Shown: one piece after another, positions 28,870 through 37,655 of the stretch
Numbering within the stretch: position 1 is the first letter of the stretch
Layout: each line of letters begins with the position of its first letter
DNA from: Aldehydirespirator sp965221605
GTDB taxonomy: Bacteria; Actinomycetota; Acidimicrobiia; Acidimicrobiales; Aldehydirespiratoraceae
Reading direction: 5' to 3'
Assembly (NCBI GenBank): GCA_965221605.1
Contig: CBDCSK010000014.1
Coordinates: forward strand, 372,001 to 436,000
Length of the DNA: 64,000 nt
Translations under genes and position numbers: made by a program
Notes under the pieces: model-generated
Database searches by the model: none
What the model was told of the DNA's origin: nothing
What the model saw: only the letters and a program-made list of their open reading frames with translations

Positions 28870-30057
28870 ATGGCGACGGGACCGCTTGCGGGTATACGGG
28901 TGATCGATCTGACCCAGGTGCTGGCCGGGCCGACCGCCACCATGCTTCTAGCCGACCTGGGAGCGGACGTGATCAAGGTGGAGCCGCCCGGCATCGGCGA
29001 CCTGGTTCGCTTGGCCCGCTACGCCAAGGGCGACATCAACAGCACGGTCGCCAACTGCAATCGGGGCAAGCGGTCGATCCAGATCGACCTGTCCACCGGA
29101 GCCGGGCAAGAGCTGGGGCTGCGACTGCTGGCCGGCTGCGACGTGGCCGTTCAGAACATGCGGCCCGGGGTGGCCGACAGCCTCGGGATGGGGTACGAGC
29201 ACGCGGTCGCAGTCAACCCCGACATCGTCTACTGCTCGATGTCGGGGTACGGGAAGACCGGTCCCTATGCCGGCCGGGCCGCCTACGACCCGATCATCCA
29301 GGCGGTGTCGGGCTACGTGGCCCTCCAGGTCAACCCGGAGGTCCCGATCCCGGACCTGGTGCGCAACGGGGTGATCGACAAGGCATCGGGCTGGATGGCG
29401 GCGCTGGCCATCGTCTCGGCCCTGTTCGCCCGCAGCCGGGGCGCAGGGGGCCAGCACATCGACCTGTCGATGCTCGACACCGCCGTGCAGTTCCTGTGGC
29501 CCGACGGCGGCATGGCCGACACGCTGCTGGACGACGACGCCCGCGACGGCACTCGTCTGTCCACCCTGTACCGGCTGACGCCGTGCGCCGACGGCCACAT
29601 CGTCTACTTCGTGGTGAGCGACAAGCAGTTCCAAGGCCTCTACCGGGCCCTGGGGCGCACCGACTGGATCGATCACGAACACTGGGGCACCCACGAGGGC
29701 CGCAGCGGCCGCTCCGAGGAGCTCGGGGGGCTGCTGGAGGAGGAGTTCGCCCGATGGAACGTCGCCGACCTGGTGCCCCGGATGCACCAGAACTCGGTGC
29801 CGTGCGGGGAGGTGACCGCGGTGGAGGATCTGCACGACGATCCCCAGATCCGCCACAACGAGACCCTGGTGGAGTGGGAGCATCCGAGCGCGGGCCTGAT
29901 CCGCCAGGCCCGGCTGGCGCCCCGGTTCTCGGCCACTCAGCCCGAGTTCCGGCCGTCGGTTCCCGGGCTCAACGAGCACGCCGGGGAGATCCTGGCCGAG
30001 TTGGGACTCGACGACGATGAGATCGAGGAACTCCGCCGGGCCGGCGCAGTCTCCTGA
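28870..30057 (+). CDS. CaiB/BaiF-type class III CoA-transferase
   Basis: This 395-residue enzyme is taken from ATG 28870 with AAGGAG upstream; the open frame extends further but looks noncoding. The N-terminal signature is GIRVIDLTQVLAGPTATMLLADLGADVIKVE, and the catalytic Asp lies in the FARSRGAGGQHIDLSMLDTA region. The family swaps CoA between a thioester and a free acid, in carnitine, oxalate, bile acid or aromatic acid metabolism. The downstream amidohydrolase is on the same strand 74 bp away and may share the pathway. Confidence 0.92.
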   Translation: MATGPLAGIRVIDLTQVLAGPTATMLLADLGADVIKVEPPGIGDLVRLARYAKGDINSTVANCNRGKRSIQIDLSTGAGQELGLRLLAGCDVAVQNMRPGVADSLGMGYEHAVAVNPDIVYCSMSGYGKTGPYAGRAAYDPIIQAVSGYVALQVNPEVPIPDLVRNGVIDKASGWMAALAIVSALFARSRGAGGQHIDLSMLDTAVQFLWPDGGMADTLLDDDARDGTRLSTLYRLTPCADGHIVYFVVSDKQFQGLYRALGRTDWIDHEHWGTHEGRSGRSEELGGLLEEEFARWNVADLVPRMHQNSVPCGEVTAVEDLHDDPQIRHNETLVEWEHPSAGLIRQARLAPRFSATQPEFRPSVPGLNEHAGEILAELGLDDDEIEELRRAGAVS

Positions 30058-30131
30058 CGACTTCTCATCACAGCAGCTCGCGATATAGACAAGTCGAGCG
30101 ACTTGCAGCCGCAACGCAGGGAGGCTGGTTC

Positions 30132-31370
30132 GTGAGAGTGCTGCGCAATGCTCGACTGGCCGACGGCCGCAGCGTCGACATAGGCGTCGACGACTCCGAC
30201 GGGACCATCTCCGAGGTAACCGCGGCCGGCTCGACCGAGATCGCCGACGGCGCCGAGGTCGACGACCTGGGCGGCTGGCTGGTGCTGCCAGCCATGGCCG
30301 AGCCCCACGCCCACCTCGACAAGGCCCTCACCGCCGATGAGGTCCCCAACCCCAAGGGCGACCTCATGGGGGCCATCGAAGCCTGGTTCGCAGCTGCGGA
30401 GAAGGGCCGGCTGTCCTACGAGCGGACCGTCGAGCGGGCCACCCAGGCCTTCGAGATGCTGCTCGTGCACGGGGTGACCGCGGTCCGCACCCACATCAAC
30501 GTCACCGCCGACATCGGCATCGTCAGCGTGCTGGCCGTGCAGGAGGCCGCCAGGGCCATGGAGGGCCTGATCGACTTCCAGATGGTGGCCCTCACCGGCT
30601 GGCCCATGACCGGCCCCGACAGTGCCGACAACATCCGTGCGCTGGAGGAGGCGGTGGAGGCCGGGGTCGACCTGGTGGGGGGCTGCCCGAACCTCCAGGA
30701 CGACCCGCGGGCCCACATCTCCGACGTGCTGGCCCTGGCGACCTCAGCCGGGCTGGACATCGACCTGCACACCGACGAGACGCTCGACCCGTCGGTGCTG
30801 ACTCTGCGGGAGCTGGCCCGCCAGGTGAACGACAAGGGCTTCGACGGGCTGGTGGCTGCCAGCCACTGCGTCAGCCTGGGCATGCAGCCGCCCGACGTTC
30901 AGGCCGCGGTGGCCGCCGAGGTCGCCGCGGCCGGCATCTCGGTGATCACCCTGCCCCAGACCAACCTGTTCCTGCAGGGCCGCGACGACCCGGTGGCCAC
31001 CCCCCGGGGACTCACCGCCGTCAACCCGCTGCTGGATGCCGGCGTGGTGGTGGCCGCGGGGGCCGACAACGTGCAGGACCCGTTCAACCTGGTGGGACGC
31101 AGCGACCCGCTCGAGACGGCCGCGCTGATGGTCATGGCCGGGCACCGGCTACCCGACGACGCGTTCGACATGGTCGCGAACGTCTCCCGGCGGGTGATGG
31201 GCCTGGCCCCGGTCAATTTCGAGCCCGGCGATCCCGCCGACATCGTGGCCATCGACGCGCCGTCGCTGCGGGGCGCGGTGGCCGACGCCCCGATGTCGCG
31301 CCGGGTGTACCGCCGGGGGCGGCTGGTGGCCTCAGCCGACCAGCAGACCCGCATCCACCGCCCGGCCTGA
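30132..31370 (+). CDS. Metal-dependent amidohydrolase (cytosine deaminase-like)
   Basis: This 412-residue protein starts at GTG 30132. The metal-binding HxH is in LPAMAEPHAHLDKAL near residue 57, a further His in DIDLHTDETLDPS near 215, ASHCVSLGMQ near 245, and the catalytic Asp in AAGADNVQDPFN near 315. The arrangement is that of the cytosine/N-isopropylammelide deaminase branch (subtype III). It probably hydrolyses a cyclic amide or deaminates a heterocycle. The last segment carries the small beta-domain GDPADIVAIDAPSLRGAV. Confidence 0.88.
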   Translation: MRVLRNARLADGRSVDIGVDDSDGTISEVTAAGSTEIADGAEVDDLGGWLVLPAMAEPHAHLDKALTADEVPNPKGDLMGAIEAWFAAAEKGRLSYERTVERATQAFEMLLVHGVTAVRTHINVTADIGIVSVLAVQEAARAMEGLIDFQMVALTGWPMTGPDSADNIRALEEAVEAGVDLVGGCPNLQDDPRAHISDVLALATSAGLDIDLHTDETLDPSVLTLRELARQVNDKGFDGLVAASHCVSLGMQPPDVQAAVAAEVAAAGISVITLPQTNLFLQGRDDPVATPRGLTAVNPLLDAGVVVAAGADNVQDPFNLVGRSDPLETAALMVMAGHRLPDDAFDMVANVSRRVMGLAPVNFEPGDPADIVAIDAPSLRGAVADAPMSRRVYRRGRLVASADQQTRIHRPA

Positions 31371-31385
31371 CCCCGAGCGGTTGTC

Positions 31386-31447
31386 AGTTTGTTGAGTTTG
31401 CTAGAAATTAAATCTACAACACACGTTGTCGGCGGAATCCCGGCCGG
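31386..31447. repeat. 62-bp direct repeat, left copy (flanks Fic gene)
   Basis: This copy matches 32668-32729 at 60 of 62 positions and lies in the same orientation. It contains the AT-rich core CTAGAAATTAAATCTACAAC followed by a GC-rich tail GGCGGAATCCCGGCCGG. It marks the 3' side of the Fic gene. Confidence 0.85.
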
Positions 31448-31550
31448 TGCATCGCGGCCTCAGGGATTATGGCGCATTGCGTGCTGCCTGCAGGCCATCT
31501 CGGGCGATCCCGGTCCCTTCCAAGCCCACCAACGCAGGTGGTCAGACTCG

Positions 31551-32576
31551 TCAGGAGCGCTTGTAGCGGGACTCTTGGTACTCCTTCAGCCACTTTGCGG
31601 AACTGCGCCAGCGGCCGTCGCTGCCTCGGGTCGCCTGGAGTCTTCCCCGGCTCGCCGCTCCCCTCAGTGCGGCTGCTCCGAGTTCGGGAGTGGCCAAGGC
31701 TTCAAGCGGCACCAGCCGGACCGGGCCCGCCACCGCAGGGAGCACGAACCGGTAGAGACTATGGAGCACAGCCCGAGCAAGCATCTCGCCCAAGGGGCCG
31801 AAGTGCTCGTCGTCGGCTCGCTGAAGTGCCCGCAGGTACCTGGAACGGTCGCGCTTGTAGATGACGGCGGGCGGATAGCCCAGTCGGACGAGTATCAGGT
31901 TCAGCACTAGCCGGCCAGCACGGCCGTTGCCGTCGATGAAGGGGTGGATCTGCTCGAAACGGCTATGCACTCTGGCTAGGGCCGCGGGAAACTCGGGCGC
32001 TCGCCGGTCCAACGCATTGGCCTCTACCTCCCATGAGGCCAGTTCGCCAGCCACAAGGGGCCAGGAGACCGGCTGCATCCCTCCAGGGAACGGATGGATC
32101 TCATGGCGGCGGTAGCTGCCGGGCGCCTCCTGACCTGTGGCCTCGGGATGGGGTGCCACCTCCCAGACGGGCGTCATAGCCACAAGGTGGATCTCGCGGA
32201 CCTCGGCCAACGTGAGCACTCTGCCGTGGGAGGCGAGTCCAGTTGGACGCAGTGCCTGCCGGTATACCCAGTCGGCGGCCGCCGCGTAGCCCTGAACTTC
32301 CAAGTACTCGCTCAGCTCCTTGTTCCCGACAGCGCGGCCCTCGTCCAGAAGCCGCCTCACCTCCTTCAACACGAGCGTGTTTCCCTCGAGTGCGGTGGAG
32401 TGGTGAGCCTCCTCATACCAGATGTCCCGCCAGATACCCTCGGCTTCCTCGGGCGACGGTAGGCCGCCCATGCGGTCCCAGAGTTCATCAACCTGCAAAC
32501 GCAGACGGCGAAACACCTCTTGGTGGGAGGGGCGACCCCTCCCCCGCATCCCTGGATCTGCGAGATTCTCGACCAT
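31551..32576 (-). CDS. Fic-domain protein (AMPylase), class II with N-terminal inhibitory helix
   Basis: This protein of about 341 residues starts at ATG 32576; an open extension up to TTG 32660 is encoded by the upstream repeat sequence and is doubtful. The inhibitory motif STALEGN lies near residue 65, the catalytic Fic motif HPFIDGNGRAGR near 205, and a C-terminal helical segment (LRALQRADDEHFGPLGEML) follows. Fic proteins transfer AMP to a hydroxyl side chain of a target. Full active-site residues suggest activity. The gene is enclosed by 62-bp direct repeats, which suggests that it was acquired as a unit. Confidence 0.85.
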   Translation of the reverse strand: MVENLADPGMRGRGRPSHQEVFRRLRLQVDELWDRMGGLPSPEEAEGIWRDIWYEEAHHSTALEGNTLVLKEVRRLLDEGRAVGNKELSEYLEVQGYAAAADWVYRQALRPTGLASHGRVLTLAEVREIHLVAMTPVWEVAPHPEATGQEAPGSYRRHEIHPFPGGMQPVSWPLVAGELASWEVEANALDRRAPEFPAALARVHSRFEQIHPFIDGNGRAGRLVLNLILVRLGYPPAVIYKRDRSRYLRALQRADDEHFGPLGEMLARAVLHSLYRFVLPAVAGPVRLVPLEALATPELGAAALRGAASRGRLQATRGSDGRWRSSAKWLKEYQESRYKRS

Positions 32577-32617
32577 GGGCTCGGTCGCCTTGCCTTGGGG
32601 ACGCTGACCGCCGGAAG

Positions 32618-32667
32618 CGTCAATTTGTTGAGTATACGAGAAATCAAATGAACAGCACAAACTTGTG
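32618..32667. repeat. Diverged third copy of the Fic-flanking repeat core
   Basis: This stretch contains TTTGTTGAGTATACGAGAAA and resembles the AT-rich half of the 62-bp repeats, but lacks their GC-rich tail. It abuts the right-hand copy and lies in the promoter region of the Fic gene. It could be an operator or promoter element for it. Confidence 0.5.
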
Positions 32668-32729
32668 AGTTTGTTGAGTTGGCTAGAAATTAAATCTACA
32701 ACACAAGTTGTCGGCGGAATCCCGGCCGG
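32668..32729. repeat. 62-bp direct repeat, right copy (upstream of Fic gene)
   Basis: This copy is 60/62 identical to 31386-31447 and lies 1,282 bp from it, immediately after the stop codon of the Rieske oxygenase gene. With the diverged copy at 32618-32667 it forms a small tandem array upstream of the Fic gene. Confidence 0.85.
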
Positions 32730-32734
32730 CGCCG

Positions 32735-34009
32735 CTACTGGTCCACGAAGGTGTACTCGGTCGCGAGGGTCTCGTCGCCCGGTGCCACCACGTAGTTGCC
32801 GGCCCGCAGCGGAACCGGCGCCTCGCCGGGATCGAAGCTGACCCCCACCGGGTCCCCGCCGTCGGCCACCACCTGGACCTGCTCCAGGAACTGGCGGCGC
32901 ACCATCGAGACGCCCCGGTCGCTGGAGGCCAGCTGTTCGGTGGAGTGCAGCGTGATCGGCCCCTGGCCGACCTGGGTCTCGTAGTCGCCCGGATAGCGCT
33001 GGTGGCCCTCCTCGTCGAGCTCGAACCAGTTCTTACCGTCGGCGTAGACGGGCAGCCCTTGGGCGGGCCGGTCCTTGGGCTTGCGCACCATGGCCAGCAC
33101 CTTGGTGCGGGTGTCGTCGATGGGCACCGCCCACGACATGTTGTTGGTCTTGCCCAGCACGGTGAGCGTCGGGGTGGGTATGGCCCTGATGGTCGGCACC
33201 CGGATCTCGGTCACCCGGTGCAGGACGGTCCCGTCGGGCAGGTCCCTGTCCTGGCTGGCGGTGACCCCCCAGGCGTGGCGCTGCCAGTCGATGCGGGGCC
33301 AGATCTCCAGCTTGGGGTCGAACTGGTGGCCGCTGATGGCGTTGTGCAGGATGAACACGTGGTACGGGTCCATGGCGTTCTCGTGGGTCTGGAACCAGTT
33401 GCAGGGGGCCTCGGCGGGGCCGCCGAAGGCGAAGTGGTCGATGATCACGATCTCCTCGTCGTCGCGCAGGTCCTCGAAGATGTCGTAGCGGGGGAATGCC
33501 GGCTGGCGGTCGGCCGGGCCCATGTAGGCGAAGATCAGGCCGTTGTACTCCTGCACCGGGTACCAGGGCTGGCGGTAGGAGGCCCGGTTGCGGCCCCGGT
33601 CGGGCTCGCAGGGCTGGTCGAGGCAGGTGCCGTCGGCCGCGAACAGCCAGCCGTGGTAGGGGCAGCGGATCCCGTCGTCCTCGACCCGCCCGAAGTAGAG
33701 GGTGGCGCCCCGGTGGCAGCAGCGGGGCTCGACGAGGCCGGGCCGGCCGCGGCCGTCGCGGAACAGGATCAGGTCCTCGCTCAGGATCCGGACCCTGCGG
33801 GGCAGGCTGGTCGCCTCGGTGCTGAGGGCGACCGGATGCCAGTAGCGCCTGAGCAGCTCCCCCGCCGGGGTGCCCGCGGCGGTCTCGACCAAGTCGGGAT
33901 TCCACTGGCCCGCGGGGCGCCCGTAGGCCCGGCCGTCGCCGGGAGGCGCCGGGGGCTCGGCACCGGTTGGCCCGGTGTCGGCCGTCGCCCTAGCTTGACC
34001 CTCAGTCAT
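32735..34009 (-). CDS. Rieske non-heme iron oxygenase, alpha subunit
   Basis: This 424-residue protein is taken from ATG 34009. The Rieske [2Fe-2S] ligands are in EPRCCHRGATLYFGR and GIRCPYHGWLFAADG near residues 95-120 (CxH...CxxH). The mononuclear-iron domain has the facial triad region NWFQTHENAMDPYHVFILHN near residue 215. No ferredoxin or reductase gene is adjacent. It hydroxylates or demethylates an organic substrate using electrons from an unlinked partner. The gene is head-to-head with a 2OG-Fe(II) oxygenase, and the two ATGs overlap. Confidence 0.92.
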   Translation of the reverse strand: MTEGQARATADTGPTGAEPPAPPGDGRAYGRPAGQWNPDLVETAAGTPAGELLRRYWHPVALSTEATSLPRRVRILSEDLILFRDGRGRPGLVEPRCCHRGATLYFGRVEDDGIRCPYHGWLFAADGTCLDQPCEPDRGRNRASYRQPWYPVQEYNGLIFAYMGPADRQPAFPRYDIFEDLRDDEEIVIIDHFAFGGPAEAPCNWFQTHENAMDPYHVFILHNAISGHQFDPKLEIWPRIDWQRHAWGVTASQDRDLPDGTVLHRVTEIRVPTIRAIPTPTLTVLGKTNNMSWAVPIDDTRTKVLAMVRKPKDRPAQGLPVYADGKNWFELDEEGHQRYPGDYETQVGQGPITLHSTEQLASSDRGVSMVRRQFLEQVQVVADGGDPVGVSFDPGEAPVPLRAGNYVVAPGDETLATEYTFVDQ

Positions 34010-34982
34010 GGGCGGATTGTCCCACACCCCACCGGCCGCAGATGAAGCCGCCACGCCGCCCGGGGCCATCGTGCCTCCCACCGTCGACATCTCCGCGACC
34101 GGCATCCGCGCCGGCGACCGGGCAGTCGCGGCCGAAGTCGAGGCCGCCTGCGCCGACCAGGGACTGTTCGTGCTGGCCGGTCACGGCATCGACGCCGAAC
34201 TCAGCACGGCCTTCGACGCGGCCCGGGCCTTCTTCGGCCTCCCCGGCGACGTCAAGGACCGGGTGCCGAGGATCAACCGGTACGGCTATGTTCCCGACCG
34301 GATCGAGGCCCGCACCCCTTCCAGCACCGCCTACATGGGCCGCTCCAGCCTGGCCGCCGAGTATCTCGACATGGGCCTGGCCGGCGAGGTCGACCTCGCT
34401 GCCATCGAGGCACTCGGCTGCGGCGGGTTCACGGCCGCGGTGCGCGGCTACCAGGCCGCCGCGCTGGGCGCGGCCCATGCCGTGCTGGAAGCGCTGGCCA
34501 CCACGTTGGGCGTGCCCGGCTTCTTCGCGGCCCGCATGGCCGAGCCCCAGTGCCGGCTGCGGTTCCTGCACTACCCCCCGGCCGGCCCCCTCGAGGACGG
34601 CTCCGCGCCGGTGTTCAGCACGCCCCACACCGACTACGGGGCCATCACCCTGCTGGCCACCGACGGCGTGCCGGGCCTGGAACTGCTCCAGGACTCCAGG
34701 TGGGTGCCGGTGTCGGCCCCTCCGGGCGGCATCATCGTGCAGCTCGGCGACATGCTGGCCCGATGGACCAACGACCGTTACCGGTCCACGCCGCACCGGG
34801 TGGTCGGATCGTCGGGCGCCGACCGCTTCACCATCCCGTTCTTCGTGAACCCGGACCCGTCGACGGTGGTGTCCACCATCGAGAGTTGCGTGACCGCGGA
34901 GCGGCCCGAGCGCTACGAGCCGGTGACCGCGGGCGAGTTCCTGGTGTCGCGCATCGACAGCCCTGCCGAGCCCTACGTCTGA
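34008..34982 (+). CDS. 2-oxoglutarate/Fe(II)-dependent dioxygenase (isopenicillin N synthase-like)
   Basis: This 324-residue enzyme has DIN-type N-terminal helices (FVLAGHGIDAEL, ARAFFGLPGDVKDRV). The double-stranded beta helix holds the iron ligands HTDYGAITLL and STPHRVV near residues 207 and 263, and RFTIPFFVNPD provides the 2-oxoglutarate Arg. The ATG at 34008 overlaps the start of the divergent Rieske gene; GTG 34071 (VPPTVDISATG) is an alternative start and would free some promoter space. Oxidative tailoring or catabolism of a small molecule is likely. Confidence 0.88.
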   Translation: MGGLSHTPPAADEAATPPGAIVPPTVDISATGIRAGDRAVAAEVEAACADQGLFVLAGHGIDAELSTAFDAARAFFGLPGDVKDRVPRINRYGYVPDRIEARTPSSTAYMGRSSLAAEYLDMGLAGEVDLAAIEALGCGGFTAAVRGYQAAALGAAHAVLEALATTLGVPGFFAARMAEPQCRLRFLHYPPAGPLEDGSAPVFSTPHTDYGAITLLATDGVPGLELLQDSRWVPVSAPPGGIIVQLGDMLARWTNDRYRSTPHRVVGSSGADRFTIPFFVNPDPSTVVSTIESCVTAERPERYEPVTAGEFLVSRIDSPAEPYV

Positions 34983-34991
34983 GACGGCCGG

Positions 34992-36088
34992 CGGCTCTGG
35001 CGCGCTGAGGGGGCCGGCGCACAAGGCACCGGCCCCCCTGTCAGCGTTACATCACGCGATGTGGCCTGCGGCTAGAAGCCGTGGCCGATGCTCTCGTCGA
35101 TGAACTCGTTGGTGAAGAGCTGGTCAGCGGTCAGGCTCGGATCGATGTCCATGCCCGCAGCCCGCATGTCGTCGAGCACCTTCGCGATGCGCTCAGGCAC
35201 CATGTTGCCCACGATGCCGTCACCACCGTCACCGATCAGGCCGAACTCGCGCTTGGCCGAATGCGAGAACTCAGCCAGATCAGGCGGATACACCCAGAAG
35301 TCCTCATACTTGAGCACCGCGTCCACGATGATCGCGTTGGCGCGGTCGGGGCTGTTGTTGAAGTCAACAGCCGCCTGCTGGATGATCGGCACCAGCCGCT
35401 CCAGACACGGCCTCAGCTCCTCCAGATCACCAGGGCGCACCCCGATCGTCTGGGAGTAGATCTGGAACCCGGCGTCATGCAGCAACTGGAACTCCACCGG
35501 CTTGCCCCACTGCTCATAGACATGCTCATAGGTGTACACCTCAGAAGAGGCGAACCCCTGCTGGGCGATCGAGCCGCCCGCACCAACGAAGCGCGACGGG
35601 TTGCCCTCATAGGACGGGTCAACCTGATCAGCCGACCAGATCCCCTGAGCCACGAACACCTCAGAGAAGGTGCCACCACCGAACACGTTGATGGTGATCC
35701 CCTGAGCACCCAGATCAGCGATGCTCTCAACATCGGGATAGGTCTCAGGATCCCACATGATCATCTGCGGGTTGCGCTCCAACGGAGCCACCACCGACAT
35801 CAAAGGCGCCACATCCCAGTGGTTCACCTGCTGGTCGGTGGACGCATAACCCAAATGGATCCCCTCATCGACGGCCATGTGCTGTGACACCGGCGAGAAC
35901 CCGATGGCCGGACCGCCCGTGCGGACCTCCCACTCAATGCCCAGATCCTGGCCACCAAGCACCATCGAACCCCGGACGACCTTGTTGCCCACATCAACCA
36001 CATAGTCATCGCCGAGCAGCTCATACATCGCCCCATGCTCAGACTCCGGGAACCAATCCGTCTGAACCACCAACGGCGACGGACACAC
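34992..36088. repeat. 1.1-kb duplicated block, copy A
   Basis: Reading both stretches, I find no difference between this block and 37656-38752 (offset 2,664 bp). It covers the 3' untranslated hairpin, the stop codon and the entire C-terminal NMT1-like domain of the 35072-37504 gene. The block ends abruptly at both sides, where the flanks are unrelated. Confidence 0.85.
35009..35037. terminator. GC-rich hairpin downstream of the ABC binding-protein operon
   Basis: GGGGGCCGG and CCGGCCCCC arms enclose an 11-nt loop between the convergent stops of the dioxygenase and binding-protein genes. No T-run follows on either strand, so termination efficiency is unsure. A twin lies at 37673-37701. Confidence 0.55.
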
Positions 36089-37504
36089 GTCCGCGAGGCC
36101 GGCGGCTACCACCTCGGCCAGCGGCGCACCCTCGGTGGCGACGCCGGCAGTGCCCGGGGCGTAGGCGAACACGACGTTGTTGAGGCTGGCCTCTGCGTTC
36201 TCCTCGCCACCGATGTTCTGCACGACGGTGATGCGGGCTGCGCCGCAGTCGCCGAAGTCGTCGCAGTTGATTACGCCGATCAGGCCCTGGTAGCCCTGCA
36301 CGCTGTTGAGATGGTCGCGGATGCCCTGACGGTCGATCATCAGGTCGCCGTCCTCGACCCAGGAGGCCGCCGCGATGGCGTCGAGCAGCAGTGTGGTGGC
36401 GTCGTAGCCGTGCGCCCAGAACGGTGCCGCGGGAGCCTCGCCGTAAGCCGCCTCGTAGGTCGCCAGGAAGTCCACCGCGCTCTTGCCGGTGCTCTCGTTG
36501 ACGTTCTCACCGAAGCGCTGGTCCGGGCCCGAGAAGTACATGCCCCGGGTCTGGGGCAGCGCCAGGTAGTTGGTGTTAAGCAAGCCGTCGGCGGCCAGCA
36601 GCACCGTGTCCTCGAGGCCCGACACACCGGGAGCCTGGTCGGCCACGAAGTCGCCGGCGGGCTGGAAGATCGGGAAGAACAGCGCACCCGGGCTTCCCGC
36701 CGCGATCTCGGTCAGGACCGGCACCATGTCGGTGTCGTCCTTGTTGACCGCGGAGAAGCCGGTGACCGTGCCGCCCTCGGCCTCGAAGGCATCGGCGAAG
36801 GCCTGGGCGAGGCCCTGGGTGTAGGGGTCGCCGTCGTGGATTGCTGCCGCCTCGCTGATGCCGAGCTCGCTGAACACGAACTTGGCCATGGCCGCGCCCT
36901 GGTACAGGTCGTTGTGGGCGGTGCGGTAGTAGCCGACGCTGTAGTTCGGGCCGGCCGTTCCGGCCAGGTCCGAAGTCAGCGCGGGCGAGGTGTTGCCACC
37001 GGAGATCAGCACCATGCCGGCGTCGGTGATCAGCGGCGCGGCTGCCACCGCCGCACCCGAGCACGACGTGCCGATCACGCCGACGACGTCCTCGTCGGCC
37101 ACGATCTGCTGGGCCGCGGCCTGGCCGCCGTCGTTGGAGCACAGATCGTCCAGGCTGGTGCCCACGTCGACATCGAATCCGTGGATCTGGCCGTAGTCGT
37201 CCACCGCGATCCGGGTGGCCCGGTCGATCGGCAGACCGAAGAACGCCACGTCACCGGTGATCGCTTCCAGCGAGCGGATCTGGATGGCGTCGCCGGCCTC
37301 GACCGTGACGACGCCCAGCGACCCGTCACCGAGATGGTCCATCATCTCTTCGGGATCGTCGGCGGCTGGCTCGTCCGTGGTCGGAGCCTCGTCCGTTACT
37401 GCAGGCTCGTCCACTGCGTCTTCGTCGTCGCCGCAGGCGGCGGCCACGAGGCCGAAGGCCAGCAGTACCGCCAGCCAGCGAACGAGGTGCTTCCTGTGTT
37501 TCAT
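35072..37504 (-). CDS. Composite binding lipoprotein: LivK-type domain fused to NMT1/taurine-type domain
   Basis: This 810-residue protein starts at ATG 37504 behind GGAGGGAAG. The lipoprotein signal WLAVLLAFGLVAAACGD is followed by an acidic Thr/Pro linker. A Peripla_BP_6 (LivK-like) domain covers about residues 65-440 (DVAFFGLPIDRATRIAVDDYG, GVIGTSCSGAAVAAAPL). From about residue 472 a second domain (PSPLVVQTDWFPESEHGAMYE, EVRTGGPAIGFSPVSQHMA, NVFGGGTFSEVFVAQGI) has the fold type of NMT1/SsuA-like proteins used by taurine/nitrate/thiamine-precursor importers. Two receptor classes in one chain are very unusual. It is the last gene of the ATPase-permease operon. Confidence 0.9.
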   Translation of the reverse strand: MKHRKHLVRWLAVLLAFGLVAAACGDDEDAVDEPAVTDEAPTTDEPAADDPEEMMDHLGDGSLGVVTVEAGDAIQIRSLEAITGDVAFFGLPIDRATRIAVDDYGQIHGFDVDVGTSLDDLCSNDGGQAAAQQIVADEDVVGVIGTSCSGAAVAAAPLITDAGMVLISGGNTSPALTSDLAGTAGPNYSVGYYRTAHNDLYQGAAMAKFVFSELGISEAAAIHDGDPYTQGLAQAFADAFEAEGGTVTGFSAVNKDDTDMVPVLTEIAAGSPGALFFPIFQPAGDFVADQAPGVSGLEDTVLLAADGLLNTNYLALPQTRGMYFSGPDQRFGENVNESTGKSAVDFLATYEAAYGEAPAAPFWAHGYDATTLLLDAIAAASWVEDGDLMIDRQGIRDHLNSVQGYQGLIGVINCDDFGDCGAARITVVQNIGGEENAEASLNNVVFAYAPGTAGVATEGAPLAEVVAAGLADVCPSPLVVQTDWFPESEHGAMYELLGDDYVVDVGNKVVRGSMVLGGQDLGIEWEVRTGGPAIGFSPVSQHMAVDEGIHLGYASTDQQVNHWDVAPLMSVVAPLERNPQMIMWDPETYPDVESIADLGAQGITINVFGGGTFSEVFVAQGIWSADQVDPSYEGNPSRFVGAGGSIAQQGFASSEVYTYEHVYEQWGKPVEFQLLHDAGFQIYSQTIGVRPGDLEELRPCLERLVPIIQQAAVDFNNSPDRANAIIVDAVLKYEDFWVYPPDLAEFSHSAKREFGLIGDGGDGIVGNMVPERIAKVLDDMRAAGMDIDPSLTADQLFTNEFIDESIGHGF

Positions 37505-37655
37505 CTTCCCTCCAGGGTCGATCCGGCCCGGGACCGGATGCTTGCAATGTCGGGACAACGGGCGATCGAGAAGCCAATGCCGGTTTGGAAGGCCTCCGAA
37601 CCGCTTCGTGCCCGCATCGAACATTATCAGCCGCGCCCGAGCGCGCGGCCCTGTC

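Noticed and set aside
35081..35887. Identical 268-codon plus-strand frames at 35081 and 37745
   Set aside because: They are antisense shadows of the duplicated receptor domain; their identity only reflects the DNA duplication.
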